The notes: generated from the sequence alone by a model not told the origin. Shown: positions 7,946-16,911, numbered from the stretch's first letter. The stretch: DNA of 41,068 bases from CAYXRS01 sp964636485 (GCA_964636485.1 CAZWSO010000006.1:1-41068), one strand, 5' to 3'. Program-made: numbers and translations.

Positions 7946-9079
7946 ATGGCGGACTACTACGCGACACTCGGCATCGAACGCGGCGCGTCAGATGACGACG
8001 TGAAAAAGGCGTATCGCAAGCTGGCGATGCGCTACCACCCCGACCGTAACAACGGGTCGAAGGACGCTGAGGAGAGGTTCAAGGAAATCACCGAGGCGTA
8101 TGATGTGCTTCGGGATTCGCAGAAGCGCGCGACCTATGACCGCTATGGCGAGGCCGGCCTTCGCAGCAGCGGCTTTGGCGGTTTCCATCACGTGGACCTC
8201 TCCGAGGCGCTCAGCATCTTCATGCGCGACTTCGGTGGCTTTGGCGGATTCGAAGAAATGTTCGGCGGCCGCGGCACCCGCGGAGGTGTGCGACCAGGAG
8301 TGGATGTGAAGGTCACCATTCCCCTCACACTGGCCGAGGTGGCGACTAGCGTCGAGAAGACCATCAGCATGAAGCTCCTCGACGCCTGTGACCGGTGCGA
8401 GGGCAGTGGCGCCGAACCGGGAACGATTCCGCAGCGATGCCCCACGTGCAATGGATCTGGTGAGGTGCGGCGTGCGCAGCGCAGTTTCTTCGGGCAGTTC
8501 GTTAGTGTTGCACCCTGTCCCACCTGCGCTGGTGAAGGTCGCACCGTGGCGACGCCGTGCAGCCGCTGCAAGGGGGACGGGCGCATGCGACGCGAGCACC
8601 GCGTTCCGGTCAACATACCGGCGGGTGTTGCCACAGGGCAGTACATGACTCTGCGCGGCAAGGGGAGCGTTGGACCACGCGGTGGTTCGCGCGGCGACAT
8701 CATCGTCGTCTTCGAGGTCGAGGAAAATCCCCGGTTCGAGCGTGAGGGTGCCGACTTGTACACCGAGGTGCTGGTCACCTATCCACAGCTTGTGCTCGGC
8801 GCCGACATCGAGGTGCCTCACATCGTTGCCCCGATCACGCTTCGCGTTCCCTCGGGCACCCAGAGCGGACAGGTCTTTCAGCTTCGCGGGCGCGGACTGC
8901 CGCGGGTGAACGCGACGGGCACCGGAGACTTCCACGTGCGTGTTCAGCTGTGGACTCCGCAGTCGCTCACGCCGGAGCAGGAGGCCGCCGTACGCGGCCT
9001 CGCGGAGCTCCAGGGCGAAGTGCCGGAGGCTCGCGCGAAGGGATTCTGGTCGCGAATGAAGGAGGCGCTAGGTGCCTGA
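7946..9079 (+). CDS. dnaJ: chaperone protein DnaJ (Hsp40)
   Basis: Co-chaperone that delivers unfolded substrates to DnaK and stimulates its ATPase. The 377-residue protein has a complete type I layout. The J domain (1-70) carries HPD at 31-33, followed by a Gly/Phe-rich linker (about 76-113, short and GGF-rich). Four zinc-binding CxxCxGxG repeats have cysteines at 148/151, 165/168, 191/194 and 205/208. The C-terminal beta-sandwich substrate-binding domains and a short tail follow. Only a 32-bp gap separates it from hrcA. There is no clear Shine-Dalgarno sequence before ATG 7946. Its partner dnaK must lie elsewhere in the genome. Confidence 0.97.
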   Translation: MADYYATLGIERGASDDDVKKAYRKLAMRYHPDRNNGSKDAEERFKEITEAYDVLRDSQKRATYDRYGEAGLRSSGFGGFHHVDLSEALSIFMRDFGGFGGFEEMFGGRGTRGGVRPGVDVKVTIPLTLAEVATSVEKTISMKLLDACDRCEGSGAEPGTIPQRCPTCNGSGEVRRAQRSFFGQFVSVAPCPTCAGEGRTVATPCSRCKGDGRMRREHRVPVNIPAGVATGQYMTLRGKGSVGPRGGSRGDIIVVFEVEENPRFEREGADLYTEVLVTYPQLVLGADIEVPHIVAPITLRVPSGTQSGQVFQLRGRGLPRVNATGTGDFHVRVQLWTPQSLTPEQEAAVRGLAELQGEVPEARAKGFWSRMKEALGA

Positions 9080-9094
9080 TGCGGCGCGCCAGGT

Positions 9095-9925
9095 GTGAGC
9101 TGGACCAGCGTCACCGCGGCCGCGTCCTCTCAGGCGGAGCGTAACCTGATCGCCGGTATTCTGATCGCCGCCGGGGCGTCGGCTGTTCAGGAGCGCGGCG
9201 AGGCGGTCATAACGTACCTGACCGGCGACGCCGACCTTTCGCAATTGCAGGAGCTCATCCGCCTCGAAGTACCCGGCGCCGACGTGCGCGTCGCGTACGT
9301 GGGCGAGATCGCCGTGGACACGAGTTGGACCGCGAATGTCGGTGTCCAGCGTGTCGGCAGGCTTACGGTTGCGCCGCCCTGGCTGGTGGAAGCTGACGAT
9401 GAACGCTCCCGCCTGATAGTCATTGACCCGGCGACGGCGTTCGGCACCGGCGACCATGCCAGCACCCGCCTCATGCTCCTCCTCATGCAGGAAGTGGTGT
9501 GCTCGGGTGACCGGGTGGCTGATCTCGGTGCCGGGAGCGCCGTGCTGTCGATTGCGGCGGCAAGACTAGGCGCGGCGTGGGTGGCGGCGATCGAGATCGA
9601 TCCCGACTCTATCGGCAACGCCGAAGAGAACGTCAGGCGCAACGGCGTCTCCGGCCAGGTCACGGTCATCGAGGGCGATGCGAGGATTCTCCTTCCCCTG
9701 GTGGCACCGGTTCGCGTCATCCTTGCCAACATCCTGCCGGGCGTGATCGAGGAGCTGGCGCCCGTGATGAGAGATGCACTTGCCACCAATGGGCGGGCGG
9801 TGATAGGAGGCGTGCTCGCTGCGGACCGCGATGCACTAATGACGCCTCTCGGGGCGGAAGGCTGGCGACTCGTGCGCGAGAGCGTGGAGGGCGATTGGTG
9901 GGGAGCGGAGATCGCGAGGGGCTAG
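9095..9925 (+). CDS. prmA: ribosomal protein L11 methyltransferase
   Basis: SAM-dependent enzyme that trimethylates ribosomal protein L11. In the 276-residue protein the C-terminal Rossmann domain shows the PrmA signature: FGTGDHASTRLML, the SAM-binding motif VADLGAGSAVLSIAAARLGA, an acidic motif II (IEIDPDSI) and ANILPGVI in place of the usual N-I-L-x-x-x-L. The alpha/beta N-terminal L11-recognition domain is present but divergent. The GTG 9095 start lies 15 bp after dnaJ. The order dnaJ-prmA-rsmE is widely conserved. Its 3' end overlaps rsmE by 28 bp. Confidence 0.92.
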   Translation: MSWTSVTAAASSQAERNLIAGILIAAGASAVQERGEAVITYLTGDADLSQLQELIRLEVPGADVRVAYVGEIAVDTSWTANVGVQRVGRLTVAPPWLVEADDERSRLIVIDPATAFGTGDHASTRLMLLLMQEVVCSGDRVADLGAGSAVLSIAAARLGAAWVAAIEIDPDSIGNAEENVRRNGVSGQVTVIEGDARILLPLVAPVRVILANILPGVIEELAPVMRDALATNGRAVIGGVLAADRDALMTPLGAEGWRLVRESVEGDWWGAEIARG

Positions 9926-10644
9926 CAACCTTCTTCGCCGAGGAGCTACTCGGCGACAAGCTGCGGGTCGCCCTTGGAGAAAGCGAGGCGCGCCATGTGC
10001 GCGTGCGGCGACTGGCGATCGGCGACCGCTTACGCTTGGTGGATGGACGCGGGCACAGCGCGGAAGGTGTGCTCGTGCGCGTCGCTCGGACAACGGCGGT
10101 GGTGGAAGTGAGCGCGATCGAGGCGAAGGAGTCTCTGCCGGAAGTGCATCTCCTTCTGCCCGTAGCGGACCGGGAGCGGATGCTGCTGCTCGCCGAGAAG
10201 GCAACCGAGCTCGGCGTATCGAGCTGGCGTCCCGTGCTGTGGCGTCGCTCACGCAGCGTTTCACCTCGCGGCGAAGGTGTGACGTTTCAGGGGAAGGTTC
10301 GTGCACGCATGATATCTGCACTCACCCAGTCCGGCGGCGCCTGGCTTCCAGTGCACCACCCCGACGCACCCCTCGAGCGTGTCCTGACGGCCGTGCCCGA
10401 CGGGCCGCGCTTGCTGCTGGATGGAGCCGGGGGGCACTTTCGCTGGCCGGAGCTCGATGCCCCCGTAACGATCGCCGTCGGTCCGGAGGGCGGCATCGAG
10501 GGTGCGGAGCGTGTTGCGATACTCGACGCCGGCTTCACGCCGGTGGCGTTGAGCCCGTCCAATCTGCGCTTCGAAACCGCCGCTATCGTGGGCATCGGTC
10601 TCGCGCGTTCAGCACTGACACGAGAGGAGGAGAGCCGTGGCTGA
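9898..10644 (+). CDS. rsmE: 16S rRNA (uracil1498-N3)-methyltransferase RsmE
   Basis: SPOUT-class enzyme that methylates U1498 of 16S rRNA. The 248-residue protein has an N-terminal PUA-like domain (GESEARHVRVRRLAIGDRL). The C-terminal trefoil-knot domain carries the family motifs EKATELGV, AVGPEGGIEGAE and LSPSNLRFETAAIVGI. I chose GTG 9898 because a GGAGG sequence sits about 8 nt upstream and the length fits the family. The frame stays open far upstream only as a shadow of prmA. HIT protein translation begins 8 bp before its stop. Confidence 0.93.
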   Translation: MGSGDREGLATFFAEELLGDKLRVALGESEARHVRVRRLAIGDRLRLVDGRGHSAEGVLVRVARTTAVVEVSAIEAKESLPEVHLLLPVADRERMLLLAEKATELGVSSWRPVLWRRSRSVSPRGEGVTFQGKVRARMISALTQSGGAWLPVHHPDAPLERVLTAVPDGPRLLLDGAGGHFRWPELDAPVTIAVGPEGGIEGAERVAILDAGFTPVALSPSNLRFETAAIVGIGLARSALTREEESRG

Positions 10645-10978
10645 CGACTGCCCCTTCTGCCGCATTGTGCGTGGAGAAATTCCGACGCAAAAGGTGGCTG
10701 AAGACGACCATTCGGTGGCGTTTCGTGACATCGATCCGCAGGCCCCCGTCCATGTACTGGTGGTGCCACGGGAGCACATTGCCTCGCTGAACGAGGCGGC
10801 GGATCCGGCCACGATCGGGCGTTTGGCGCTGATGGCGGCTCAGATCGCACGGACTGAGGGTATAGCCGAGTCGGGCTATCGCACCGTCATCAACACGAAC
10901 CGCGACGCGCTCCAGAGCGTCTTTCACGTGCACCTGCACCTGATCGGCGGGAGGAAGATGGACTGGCCGCCCGGGTGA
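10637..10978 (+). CDS. HIT family (histidine triad) nucleotide-binding protein
   Basis: HinT-like purine nucleoside phosphoramidase. The 113-residue protein starts ADDCPFCRIVRGEIPTQKV, has the conserved D-x-x-P-x-A/V-P-x-H-x-L segment (DIDPQAPVHVLVVPREHI) and ends with the histidine triad HVHLHLIGG. The two cysteines of C-P-F-C could bind zinc in some family members. The start is GTG 10637, overlapping rsmE by 8 bp, with a GAGGAGAG Shine-Dalgarno sequence. It closes the hrcA-dnaJ-prmA-rsmE-HIT run; the next gene, rpsU, has its own promoter. Confidence 0.93.
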   Translation: MADDCPFCRIVRGEIPTQKVAEDDHSVAFRDIDPQAPVHVLVVPREHIASLNEAADPATIGRLALMAAQIARTEGIAESGYRTVINTNRDALQSVFHVHLHLIGGRKMDWPPG

Positions 10979-11125
10979 AGTCAGGCCGCGCCGGGAGGTC
11001 GGGATCGCTGTTTGGCGGGAACCGGTCGGACCGCCCGTCGCGACTGCTTCACGTGCATGGTCCGGGAGGCGCCTGCCTGGCATGTCGCCCTTTTCGCCCC
11101 TATTCCGATCGAACTTCGCGAGTTC

Positions 11126-11155
11126 TTGACAGTGTTTGCCCGCACCGCCTAACAT
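11126..11155 (+). promoter_or_regulatory. sigma70-type promoter of rpsU-yqeY
   Basis: TTGACA at 11126-11131, an 18-bp spacer and TAACAT at 11150-11155. Predicted transcription starts near 11162, giving a leader of about 50 nt before the TTG start of rpsU. It lies in the 234-bp gap after the HIT gene. In that gap I see no gene and only weak hairpin potential (GGCG/CGCC followed by CTTTTC near 11072-11100) that might end the upstream transcript. Confidence 0.75.
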
Positions 11156-11212
11156 AAATGACGCGACACACTTAACCGGCGTGCACGCGCCACGAAGGGG
11201 GGAATACAGAAC

Positions 11213-11401
11213 TTGTCGGAAGTCATCATCCACGACGATGAGAACTTCGAGCGCGCCCTCAGGCGCTTCAAGAAGAAGTGCGAGAAGGCGGGTATTCTCT
11301 CTGATCTGCGGAAGCATCGTCACTATGAGAAGCCGAGCGAGCGTCGCAAGCGGAAGGAGAACGCGGCACGCCGGAAGAACCGTCGTCCGCGGCACGTCTG
11401 A
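11213..11401 (+). CDS. rpsU: 30S ribosomal protein S21
   Basis: Small basic 30S protein, 62 residues, starting S-E-V-I-I-H-D-D-E-N-F-E-R-A-L-R-R-F and carrying the family's KKCEKAGILSDLRKH core and a lysine/arginine-rich tail. It helps mRNA recruitment near the anti-Shine-Dalgarno region. The start is a TTG at 11213 preceded by AAGGGGGGA (about 11 nt upstream). The next gene begins immediately at 11402. In many bacteria rpsU heads the macromolecular-synthesis operon with dnaG and rpoD; here yqeY follows and dnaG is two genes further on. Confidence 0.96.
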   Translation: MSEVIIHDDENFERALRRFKKKCEKAGILSDLRKHRHYEKPSERRKRKENAARRKNRRPRHV

Positions 11402-11845
11402 GTGTCGCAGCTGAGCGCGCGCCTGCAGGGCGACCTCACCGCCGCCCGTAAGGCGCAGGACAAGCCTCGTACCCTGCTGCTCGGTACCATCCTCGCCGAT
11501 CTCAAGAACAGGCGGATCGAGTTGCGGCGCGACCTTACGGATGAGGACGTGGTCGAGATTCTCCGGCGTGGTATCAAGCGGCGGCGCGAATCGATGGAGA
11601 TGTACGAGAAGGGGAAGAGGGAAGATCTGGTTTCGCGCGAGCGGGAGGAAGTCCGTCAACTCGAAGCATATCTGCCGGCCCAGGTCAGCGACGACGAGAT
11701 TCGTGTCGCCGTTCGGGAGGCGGTGGCGCAGGGCGCAGGCAGCATTGGTGCCGTGATGGGGAAGGTCATGCCGCGCTTCAAGGGTCGAGCCGACGGCTCG
11801 ACCATCAACGCGATCGCCCGCGAGGAGCTGGCGCGCCAGACTTGA
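11402..11845 (+). CDS. yqeY: GatB/YqeY domain protein
   Basis: A 147-residue protein of the YqeY family, related to the tRNA-binding tail of the GatB amidotransferase subunit; precise function unknown. Diagnostic features are the N-terminal LSARLQGDLTAARKAQDKPR-like segment, the RRGIKRRRESMEMYEKGKRED stretch (about 57-77), QLEAYLPAQVSDDEI, and the GKVMPRFKGRADGS motif near the C-terminus. The GTG 11402 start directly abuts the rpsU stop. rpsU-yqeY is a common pair. A strong terminator follows. Confidence 0.93.
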   Translation: MSQLSARLQGDLTAARKAQDKPRTLLLGTILADLKNRRIELRRDLTDEDVVEILRRGIKRRRESMEMYEKGKREDLVSREREEVRQLEAYLPAQVSDDEIRVAVREAVAQGAGSIGAVMGKVMPRFKGRADGSTINAIAREELARQT

Positions 11846-11870
11846 CCGCCATCTTCGCCACTGCCGCATC

Positions 11871-11910
11871 AGCCCGAACGAGAGAGCCGCTTCTCCCGTT
11901 CGGGCTTTTC
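11871..11910 (+). terminator. Rho-independent terminator after rpsU-yqeY
   Basis: A 10-bp stem AGCCCGAACG (11871-11880) / CGTTCGGGCT (11897-11906) is extended by a weaker inner GAGAG/TTCTC pairing around a CCGC loop and followed by TTTTCC. It separates rpsU-yqeY from mutS2, so mutS2 probably has its own promoter, which I could not place convincingly. Confidence 0.85.
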
Positions 11911-11933
11911 CGTCCCTTACCTGCCGTGTCGGG

Positions 11934-14306
11934 ATGAACGCTCACGCCCTGGCCGTACTCGAGTACGCACGCGTGCTGTCGCTCGTGGCGGAGCGCGCCT
12001 CCACGGCGCTTGGTGCTGAGCGGGTTCGGCAACTCCTCCCGATGACCGATACGGGCGCGATCTCGGTTGAGCAACAGCGCGTCGCGGCAATCCGAGTGCT
12101 TGGTGAAGGCCAGGACATGTGGCGCCCACAGCCGGTGCCGGATCTGCGAGCGGCGCTCGCGCGGCTTGGTGTCGCCGGCTCCGGATGGAGCGGAGGGGAG
12201 TTGGTGCACGCGGCGCTCCTGTTGCGGTCCTCGCGCGTTACTCGAGAAGGATTGAGCGGAGCCCGGGCGAGCAGTGGGGAAGGCGACATTCTCTCACCCA
12301 TCAGGGAGCGGCTGGTATCGGCAAGGAGCACCGAGAGCACGATCGAGCGGGCACTGGATCCGGAAGGAGAAATTCGCGATGACGCTTCTCCGGAGATTCG
12401 TCGCATACGGCGCGAACTTCGCAATACCCGGACCGACCTCGTCCAGCTCCTCGAGCGGGCGATGGCGCGCCTCGACCCGCAGCATCGCGTTTCAGACATG
12501 TCGGTCACGATGCGCAACGGTCGGTTCGTGATTCCCGTACGGCGTGAGGGACGTTCGGCGGTTGGCGGCATCGTGCACGATGAATCTGCCACCGGCGGAA
12601 CTCTGTTTGTCGAGCCACCGGCAGCCGTGGAAACGGCCAACAGGATCCGCCGCCTCGAGGCGCGCGAAGCTCAGGAGAGCCAGCGCGTTCTGCGCGAGCT
12701 CACGGAGTCGCTTCGCCCACTGCAGGCTGATCTCGCCGCATCGCTCGACGCGCTGACGGAGCTCGATGCGCTCTGGGCGCGCGCGGTATTCTCGAGGGAC
12801 TTCCGGTGTGCTCCGGTGCGCCTCTGCCGTCCGAGCGAGGGGTTCGCCATAGTGGAAGGTCGGCATCCGTTGCTTGTAGCTGGCGGCGGGGCCGTGGTGC
12901 CGTTCAACCTGGACTTGGAAGGGAACGATCGCACGCTCCTCCTCTCTGGACCTAACACCGGCGGGAAAACGGTGCTGCTCAAGGCTATCGGACTGATTTC
13001 CGCGCTCGTTCAGGCTGGGGTTCCAGTCACCGTGGGGGAGGGGAGCCGCGTCGCCGTCTTTGATGACATCTTTGCGGACATTGGCGATGAGCAATCCATT
13101 CAGGCCAGCCTCTCGACCTTCAGTGCACACTTGCGTAACCTTGGCGAGATACTCGAGCGAGCCACTCCGGACTCGCTCGCTTTGATCGACGAGCTCGGCT
13201 CTGGCACGGACCCCGCGGAGGGTGCGGCGCTCGGCGGCGCGATCCTCGAGGAGCTCACCAAACGTGGCACTTTGACCGTGGCCACCACCCATCTCGGCGT
13301 TTTAAAGCTGCTGGCGACCGAGAATCGTTCCGTCGTGAACGCATCCCTGCAGTTTGACGAAGCGGCACTTGCCCCCACGTACCGGTTGGTGAAGGGCATG
13401 CCGGGGCGATCGTATGGCCTCGGCATCGCGCGCCGTCTACGGCTCCTGGAGTCCGTGCTTGGACGCGCCGAAGAACGGCTGCCGCGCGCTGAGCGCGATG
13501 TCGCAGCGCTCCTTTCCGACCTCGAGCGGCGGGAGCGCGAGCTCTCGGCCCGCGAGAGCGACGCAGCGGAACGGGTAAGTGAACTCGAGAGTCGGCAGGC
13601 GGAACTCCGTAAGCGCGAGGAGACCGTTCGTGAGGCACGCCGCGAGCTCGACCGCACGGCGCGGCAGGAGGCGCGGCGTTATCTCTTGGAGGCGCGCGCC
13701 GAGGTGGAGAACGTCATCCGCGAGCTCAGGGCCGAAGCGAAACCATCGGAGGACGTCATTCGGGAAGGCCGACGGCGCGTCGAGGAGATGGCACAGCACC
13801 AGGCGGAGGCGCTGGCCGCGCTCGAGCATCCAGAAGACGTGCCGCCGTCGTCGGCTCCCGAGGGCCTGCTCGAGGTTGGCACCACCGTGGCAGTGGAAAC
13901 ACTGGGAGGGCGAGAGGGCACCGTGCTCGAGTTGCGTGACGACGCGGCTGTCGTAGCCGTCGGGGCGATCCGGCTGACTGTTTCGCGCTCCGCGCTGACA
14001 GTCCGGCCCCGGCGTGCTCCCGAAGTGGCGGTTGTTCTCCGCGGCGACGAGCCGGAGGTACGCGTGCGCACCGAGATTGACGTTCGCGGAATGCGAGCGG
14101 AAGAGGCGGATATCATGGTGCAGCAGGCCATTGATGATGCTGTACGCGCTGATCTGCGTACGGTGCGCATCATCCATGGCAAGGGCACGGGAGCATTGCG
14201 CCAGCGCGTGACCGAGCTGCTGCGTGGCGACCGACGCGTGCGTTCCCAGCGGCCGGGCGCGTGGAACGAGGGCGGGACGGGCGTGACCATCGCTGAGCTG
14301 GGATGA
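11934..14306 (+). CDS. mutS2: endonuclease MutS2
   Basis: A MutS homologue that suppresses recombination and, in some bacteria, splits collided ribosomes. The 790-residue protein lacks the mismatch-recognition domain I of MutS. The core has the clamp region, then the ABC-type ATPase with Walker A GPNTGGKT (about residue 340) and Walker B LALIDELGSGTDPAEGAAL. A long charged coiled coil (about 505-650) follows. The C-terminus is a KOW-like segment plus a complete Smr nuclease domain (IDVRGMRAEEAD ... VRIIHGKGTGALR). It starts at ATG 11934 with no good Shine-Dalgarno sequence, just past the terminator. Its stop overlaps dnaG (ATGA). Confidence 0.96.
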   Translation: MNAHALAVLEYARVLSLVAERASTALGAERVRQLLPMTDTGAISVEQQRVAAIRVLGEGQDMWRPQPVPDLRAALARLGVAGSGWSGGELVHAALLLRSSRVTREGLSGARASSGEGDILSPIRERLVSARSTESTIERALDPEGEIRDDASPEIRRIRRELRNTRTDLVQLLERAMARLDPQHRVSDMSVTMRNGRFVIPVRREGRSAVGGIVHDESATGGTLFVEPPAAVETANRIRRLEAREAQESQRVLRELTESLRPLQADLAASLDALTELDALWARAVFSRDFRCAPVRLCRPSEGFAIVEGRHPLLVAGGGAVVPFNLDLEGNDRTLLLSGPNTGGKTVLLKAIGLISALVQAGVPVTVGEGSRVAVFDDIFADIGDEQSIQASLSTFSAHLRNLGEILERATPDSLALIDELGSGTDPAEGAALGGAILEELTKRGTLTVATTHLGVLKLLATENRSVVNASLQFDEAALAPTYRLVKGMPGRSYGLGIARRLRLLESVLGRAEERLPRAERDVAALLSDLERRERELSARESDAAERVSELESRQAELRKREETVREARRELDRTARQEARRYLLEARAEVENVIRELRAEAKPSEDVIREGRRRVEEMAQHQAEALAALEHPEDVPPSSAPEGLLEVGTTVAVETLGGREGTVLELRDDAAVVAVGAIRLTVSRSALTVRPRRAPEVAVVLRGDEPEVRVRTEIDVRGMRAEEADIMVQQAIDDAVRADLRTVRIIHGKGTGALRQRVTELLRGDRRVRSQRPGAWNEGGTGVTIAELG

Positions 14307-16156
14307 CCATGATTCCGGATGAAGTCGTGGATGAGGTGCGTCAGGCCGCGGACATCGTGCAGCTTATCGGCGAGTACGTGGATCTCAGGCGGACTGGGTC
14401 GGACTACCGCGGCCCCTGTCCGTTCCATCAAGGAAAGCATCGCAACTTTTCCGTGTCGCCGAAGCGCGAACGATATTATTGCTTCGTTTGTCATGAGGGC
14501 GGTGATGTCTTCGATTTTGCACGCAAACGCCTTGGACTCGATTTCGTGGGTGCGGTGAAGCACGTCGGACAGCGCTTCGGCGTGGACGTGCGCGAGAATG
14601 AATCACGGCGGCAGGAGCCGGATGACCGCGAACGGCTCTGGGAAGCGAACGCGGCGGCTGCTGATTGGTTTCGCGTCAGGCTGTGGGAGGACGATGTCGG
14701 CCGGGAGGCGAGATCCTACCTCGAAGCGCGTGAGATCACGCGGGAGGTAGCCGATCAGTTTGGACTCGGCTTTGCTTCGCGGGACGCCGACTCGCTGATT
14801 TCGCATCTGCATACGCTCGGCTTTACCGATGACGTGCTGCTCGATGCGGGGCTGCTCTTTCAGCGCGAGGAAGACGGTGACGTACGACCACGGTTTCGTG
14901 GACGCCTGATCTTCCCGATACTCGATGCGTCAGGCCGGCACGTGGGCTTCGGCGGCCGGCTCCTCGGCACCGGCGAGCCAAAGTACCTGAATTCTCCAGA
15001 GTCCCGCGTGTACAGCAAGGCACGTCTTCTTTACGGCCTGAACTGGGCGAAGAACGCGATTCGTCGTGCGGAACGAGCCATCCTTGTGGAGGGGTATTTC
15101 GATGTGCTGCGCGTGGCGGCTTCGGGGCTGCCGAACGTCGTCGCACCCCTCGGTACGTCACTCACGGAGGAGCAGGCAAAGCTCCTCAGGCGGTACACAA
15201 CGACCGCCTACCTTCTCTACGACGGTGACGCCGCGGGGATGAAAGCGAGCTTCCGGGCGGGCGATGTGCTCTTACGCGAGGGCTTTGCGGTCATGGTGGT
15301 GTCGCTTCCCGAAGGCGAGGATCCGGACACTTTCGTCCGAAAGCATGGCGCGGCGGCACTGGATACGCAGCTCGAGGCGGCGGTGGATGTGGTCGAGCGA
15401 AAGATCCAGGAGCTTGCGCGTCGCGGTTACTTTGGGGATCTGCGCCACAAGCGCCAGGCGCTCGACAAACTCATACCGACCATCCGGGCGACCGCCGATC
15501 CTCTGATGAGGGAGCTCTACATGAGCCGCATCGCCGAAGTGGCGGATGTGGGAAAGCAATTGCTGGCGCGCGAGGTTGGGGAGGGACCGGATCGTGGCGC
15601 GCCGCGACGAGCCGGGAGTGCAAATGAGCGCGCGCTGCGCCGCGTACATGGGGGCACGCCGGACCCACCCGCCTCGCCACGGTTCGAGCAGGGGCGCTAC
15701 ACCCGGGCAGTCGCCGCGCAGGGCTCCGAACGTGAGCTCGTTCGCGTGATGTTGCTCCAGCCATCGCAAGTCGAGTACGTGGTGGAGCGCATCGCATCCG
15801 AGGAGTTTCTGAACCCGGTGTACCGCCGCATATTCCTTGCACTCCTCCAGCACGCCGGGGATGGCGACATTACCGAGGTGCTCGCTGCACTGGACGCGGA
15901 AGCCGCGGCAGTGGCCGGTGATCTCGTGGAAGAAGGACAGGCGCCGCTGGTAGATCTGCTGCGTACAGTGGACGATGCCGTTGCGCGCCTGCGAGCGCGT
16001 CACATGGATCACGAGATGTGGGAGATCGATCTCCTGTTGCCGCTGGCGTCATCGCAGGAGAAGGACAAGTTGCTCGAGAAGAAGCAGGCGCTTTCCGCCG
16101 AGAAGCAGCAGATTAGCGGGGGAGCATGGGCTACGTTTGGAAGACCGAGAACCTGA
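14303..16156 (+). CDS. dnaG: DNA primase DnaG
   Basis: Synthesises RNA primers for replication. The 617-residue protein has the N-terminal CHC2 zinc ribbon (CPFH ... CFVC, about residues 38-64) and the RNA polymerase domain. The TOPRIM fold carries EGYFDVL (metal-binding Glu) and YDGDAAGMKA (the D-x-D pair). The C-terminal part (about 445-600) matches the helicase-binding region in length but is divergent. The ATG at 14303 overlaps the mutS2 stop (ATGA). A second ATG at 14309 gives the more usual start M-I-P-D-E-V-V. The gene sits downstream of rpsU but is separated by a terminator and mutS2, unlike the classical rpsU-dnaG-rpoD operon; no rpoD follows. Confidence 0.96.
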   Translation: MTMIPDEVVDEVRQAADIVQLIGEYVDLRRTGSDYRGPCPFHQGKHRNFSVSPKRERYYCFVCHEGGDVFDFARKRLGLDFVGAVKHVGQRFGVDVRENESRRQEPDDRERLWEANAAAADWFRVRLWEDDVGREARSYLEAREITREVADQFGLGFASRDADSLISHLHTLGFTDDVLLDAGLLFQREEDGDVRPRFRGRLIFPILDASGRHVGFGGRLLGTGEPKYLNSPESRVYSKARLLYGLNWAKNAIRRAERAILVEGYFDVLRVAASGLPNVVAPLGTSLTEEQAKLLRRYTTTAYLLYDGDAAGMKASFRAGDVLLREGFAVMVVSLPEGEDPDTFVRKHGAAALDTQLEAAVDVVERKIQELARRGYFGDLRHKRQALDKLIPTIRATADPLMRELYMSRIAEVADVGKQLLAREVGEGPDRGAPRRAGSANERALRRVHGGTPDPPASPRFEQGRYTRAVAAQGSERELVRVMLLQPSQVEYVVERIASEEFLNPVYRRIFLALLQHAGDGDITEVLAALDAEAAAVAGDLVEEGQAPLVDLLRTVDDAVARLRARHMDHEMWEIDLLLPLASSQEKDKLLEKKQALSAEKQQISGGAWATFGRPRT

Positions 16157-16168
16157 GAGGAGGACTGA

Positions 16169-16873
16169 GTGCACGCTGATCTGAAGGCGTTGCTGGACTT
16201 ACAGGAGGATGACGCGCGGCTGCGCGAGCTGGAGCGGCGCGAGCGCGAACTGCAGGAGCGAACACGCGCGCTCGATGCCGAACTGGCCGCGCAAGCCGGT
16301 GAGGTGGAGCGTGCGGGGCGGACACTGGAGGCGGAGGAAGAGCGGCGCCGTGAACTGGAGCTCAAGGTGCAGGAGCACCGGCATCTTCAGGAGCGAAATC
16401 TTGCCGCACTGGAAGGGGTCTGGAAGCCTCGAGAGGCAACCGCCGCCATGTCCCAGGTAGATCTCACGCGCCGAGTTCTGGCGCAGGAAGAGAGCGAGCT
16501 ACAGGGAATCACGGGTCGCATCGTGGACCTGCGTGCGGCTATGGAAGCACAGCGGTCAGAGATGGTGGCGCTGGAATCCCGGCAGATAGAGGCTCGCGAG
16601 ATCTTAGAGGGCGACAGGCGTGAGCTCGTCGCCGAGATGGAGAAGGCTCGCGCCGAGCGTAGCAAAGCCGCCGGTCTGGTTTCGCGTCCGATCCTTTCGC
16701 GATACGAACGCATTCGGACGCGCAACCCGGAAGGTGCGCTGCACCCTCTCCGCGGTGGGGCGTGCGGCCGCTGCAACACCGCCATTCCGATTCAGCGCCG
16801 AAAAACCATGGCTGGCGGTCGCTCGATCGAGATGTGTGAAGGGTGTGGTGTGCTCATGTACGCGAACGATTGA
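16169..16873 (+). CDS. coiled-coil protein with C4 zinc ribbon (zf-RING_7/DUF164 family)
   Basis: A 234-residue protein made of a long, highly charged antiparallel coiled coil (about 1-180, rich in E, R, L). It ends in a C4 zinc ribbon with Cys pairs C-G-R-C and C-E-G-C (about residues 202-226), the layout of the HP0958/FlgZ/CdsZ family. Members act as adaptors binding RNA or protein-export substrates, but the role here is unknown. The GTG start at 16169 has an AGGAGG Shine-Dalgarno sequence, and it lies 12 bp after dnaG. Position between dnaG and recJ is shared by several bacterial groups. Confidence 0.88.
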   Translation: MHADLKALLDLQEDDARLRELERRERELQERTRALDAELAAQAGEVERAGRTLEAEEERRRELELKVQEHRHLQERNLAALEGVWKPREATAAMSQVDLTRRVLAQEESELQGITGRIVDLRAAMEAQRSEMVALESRQIEAREILEGDRRELVAEMEKARAERSKAAGLVSRPILSRYERIRTRNPEGALHPLRGGACGRCNTAIPIQRRKTMAGGRSIEMCEGCGVLMYAND

Positions 16874-16876
16874 TGC

Positions 16877-16905
16877 TGGACCTGGCCGCGGAGCACAGAT
16901 AGCTT
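16877..16905 (+). promoter_or_regulatory. possible promoter of recJ, predicting a leaderless mRNA
   Basis: TGGACC at 16877-16882, a 17-bp spacer and TAGCTT at 16900-16905. The recJ GTG (16912) lies at the expected transcription start, and there is no Shine-Dalgarno sequence. The -35 box is weak (4 of 6 matches). Confidence 0.45.
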
Positions 16906-16911
16906 ACAGTC

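Noticed and set aside
7921..7948. Possible leaderless promoter for dnaJ (TATCGAAT before ATG 7946)
   Set aside because: No acceptable -35 box and only a poor -10 match; dnaJ is more simply co-transcribed with hrcA.
11158..11175. Five-codon ATG frame just after the rpsU -10 box
   Set aside because: It begins before the expected transcription start (about 11162), so it would not be on the mRNA.
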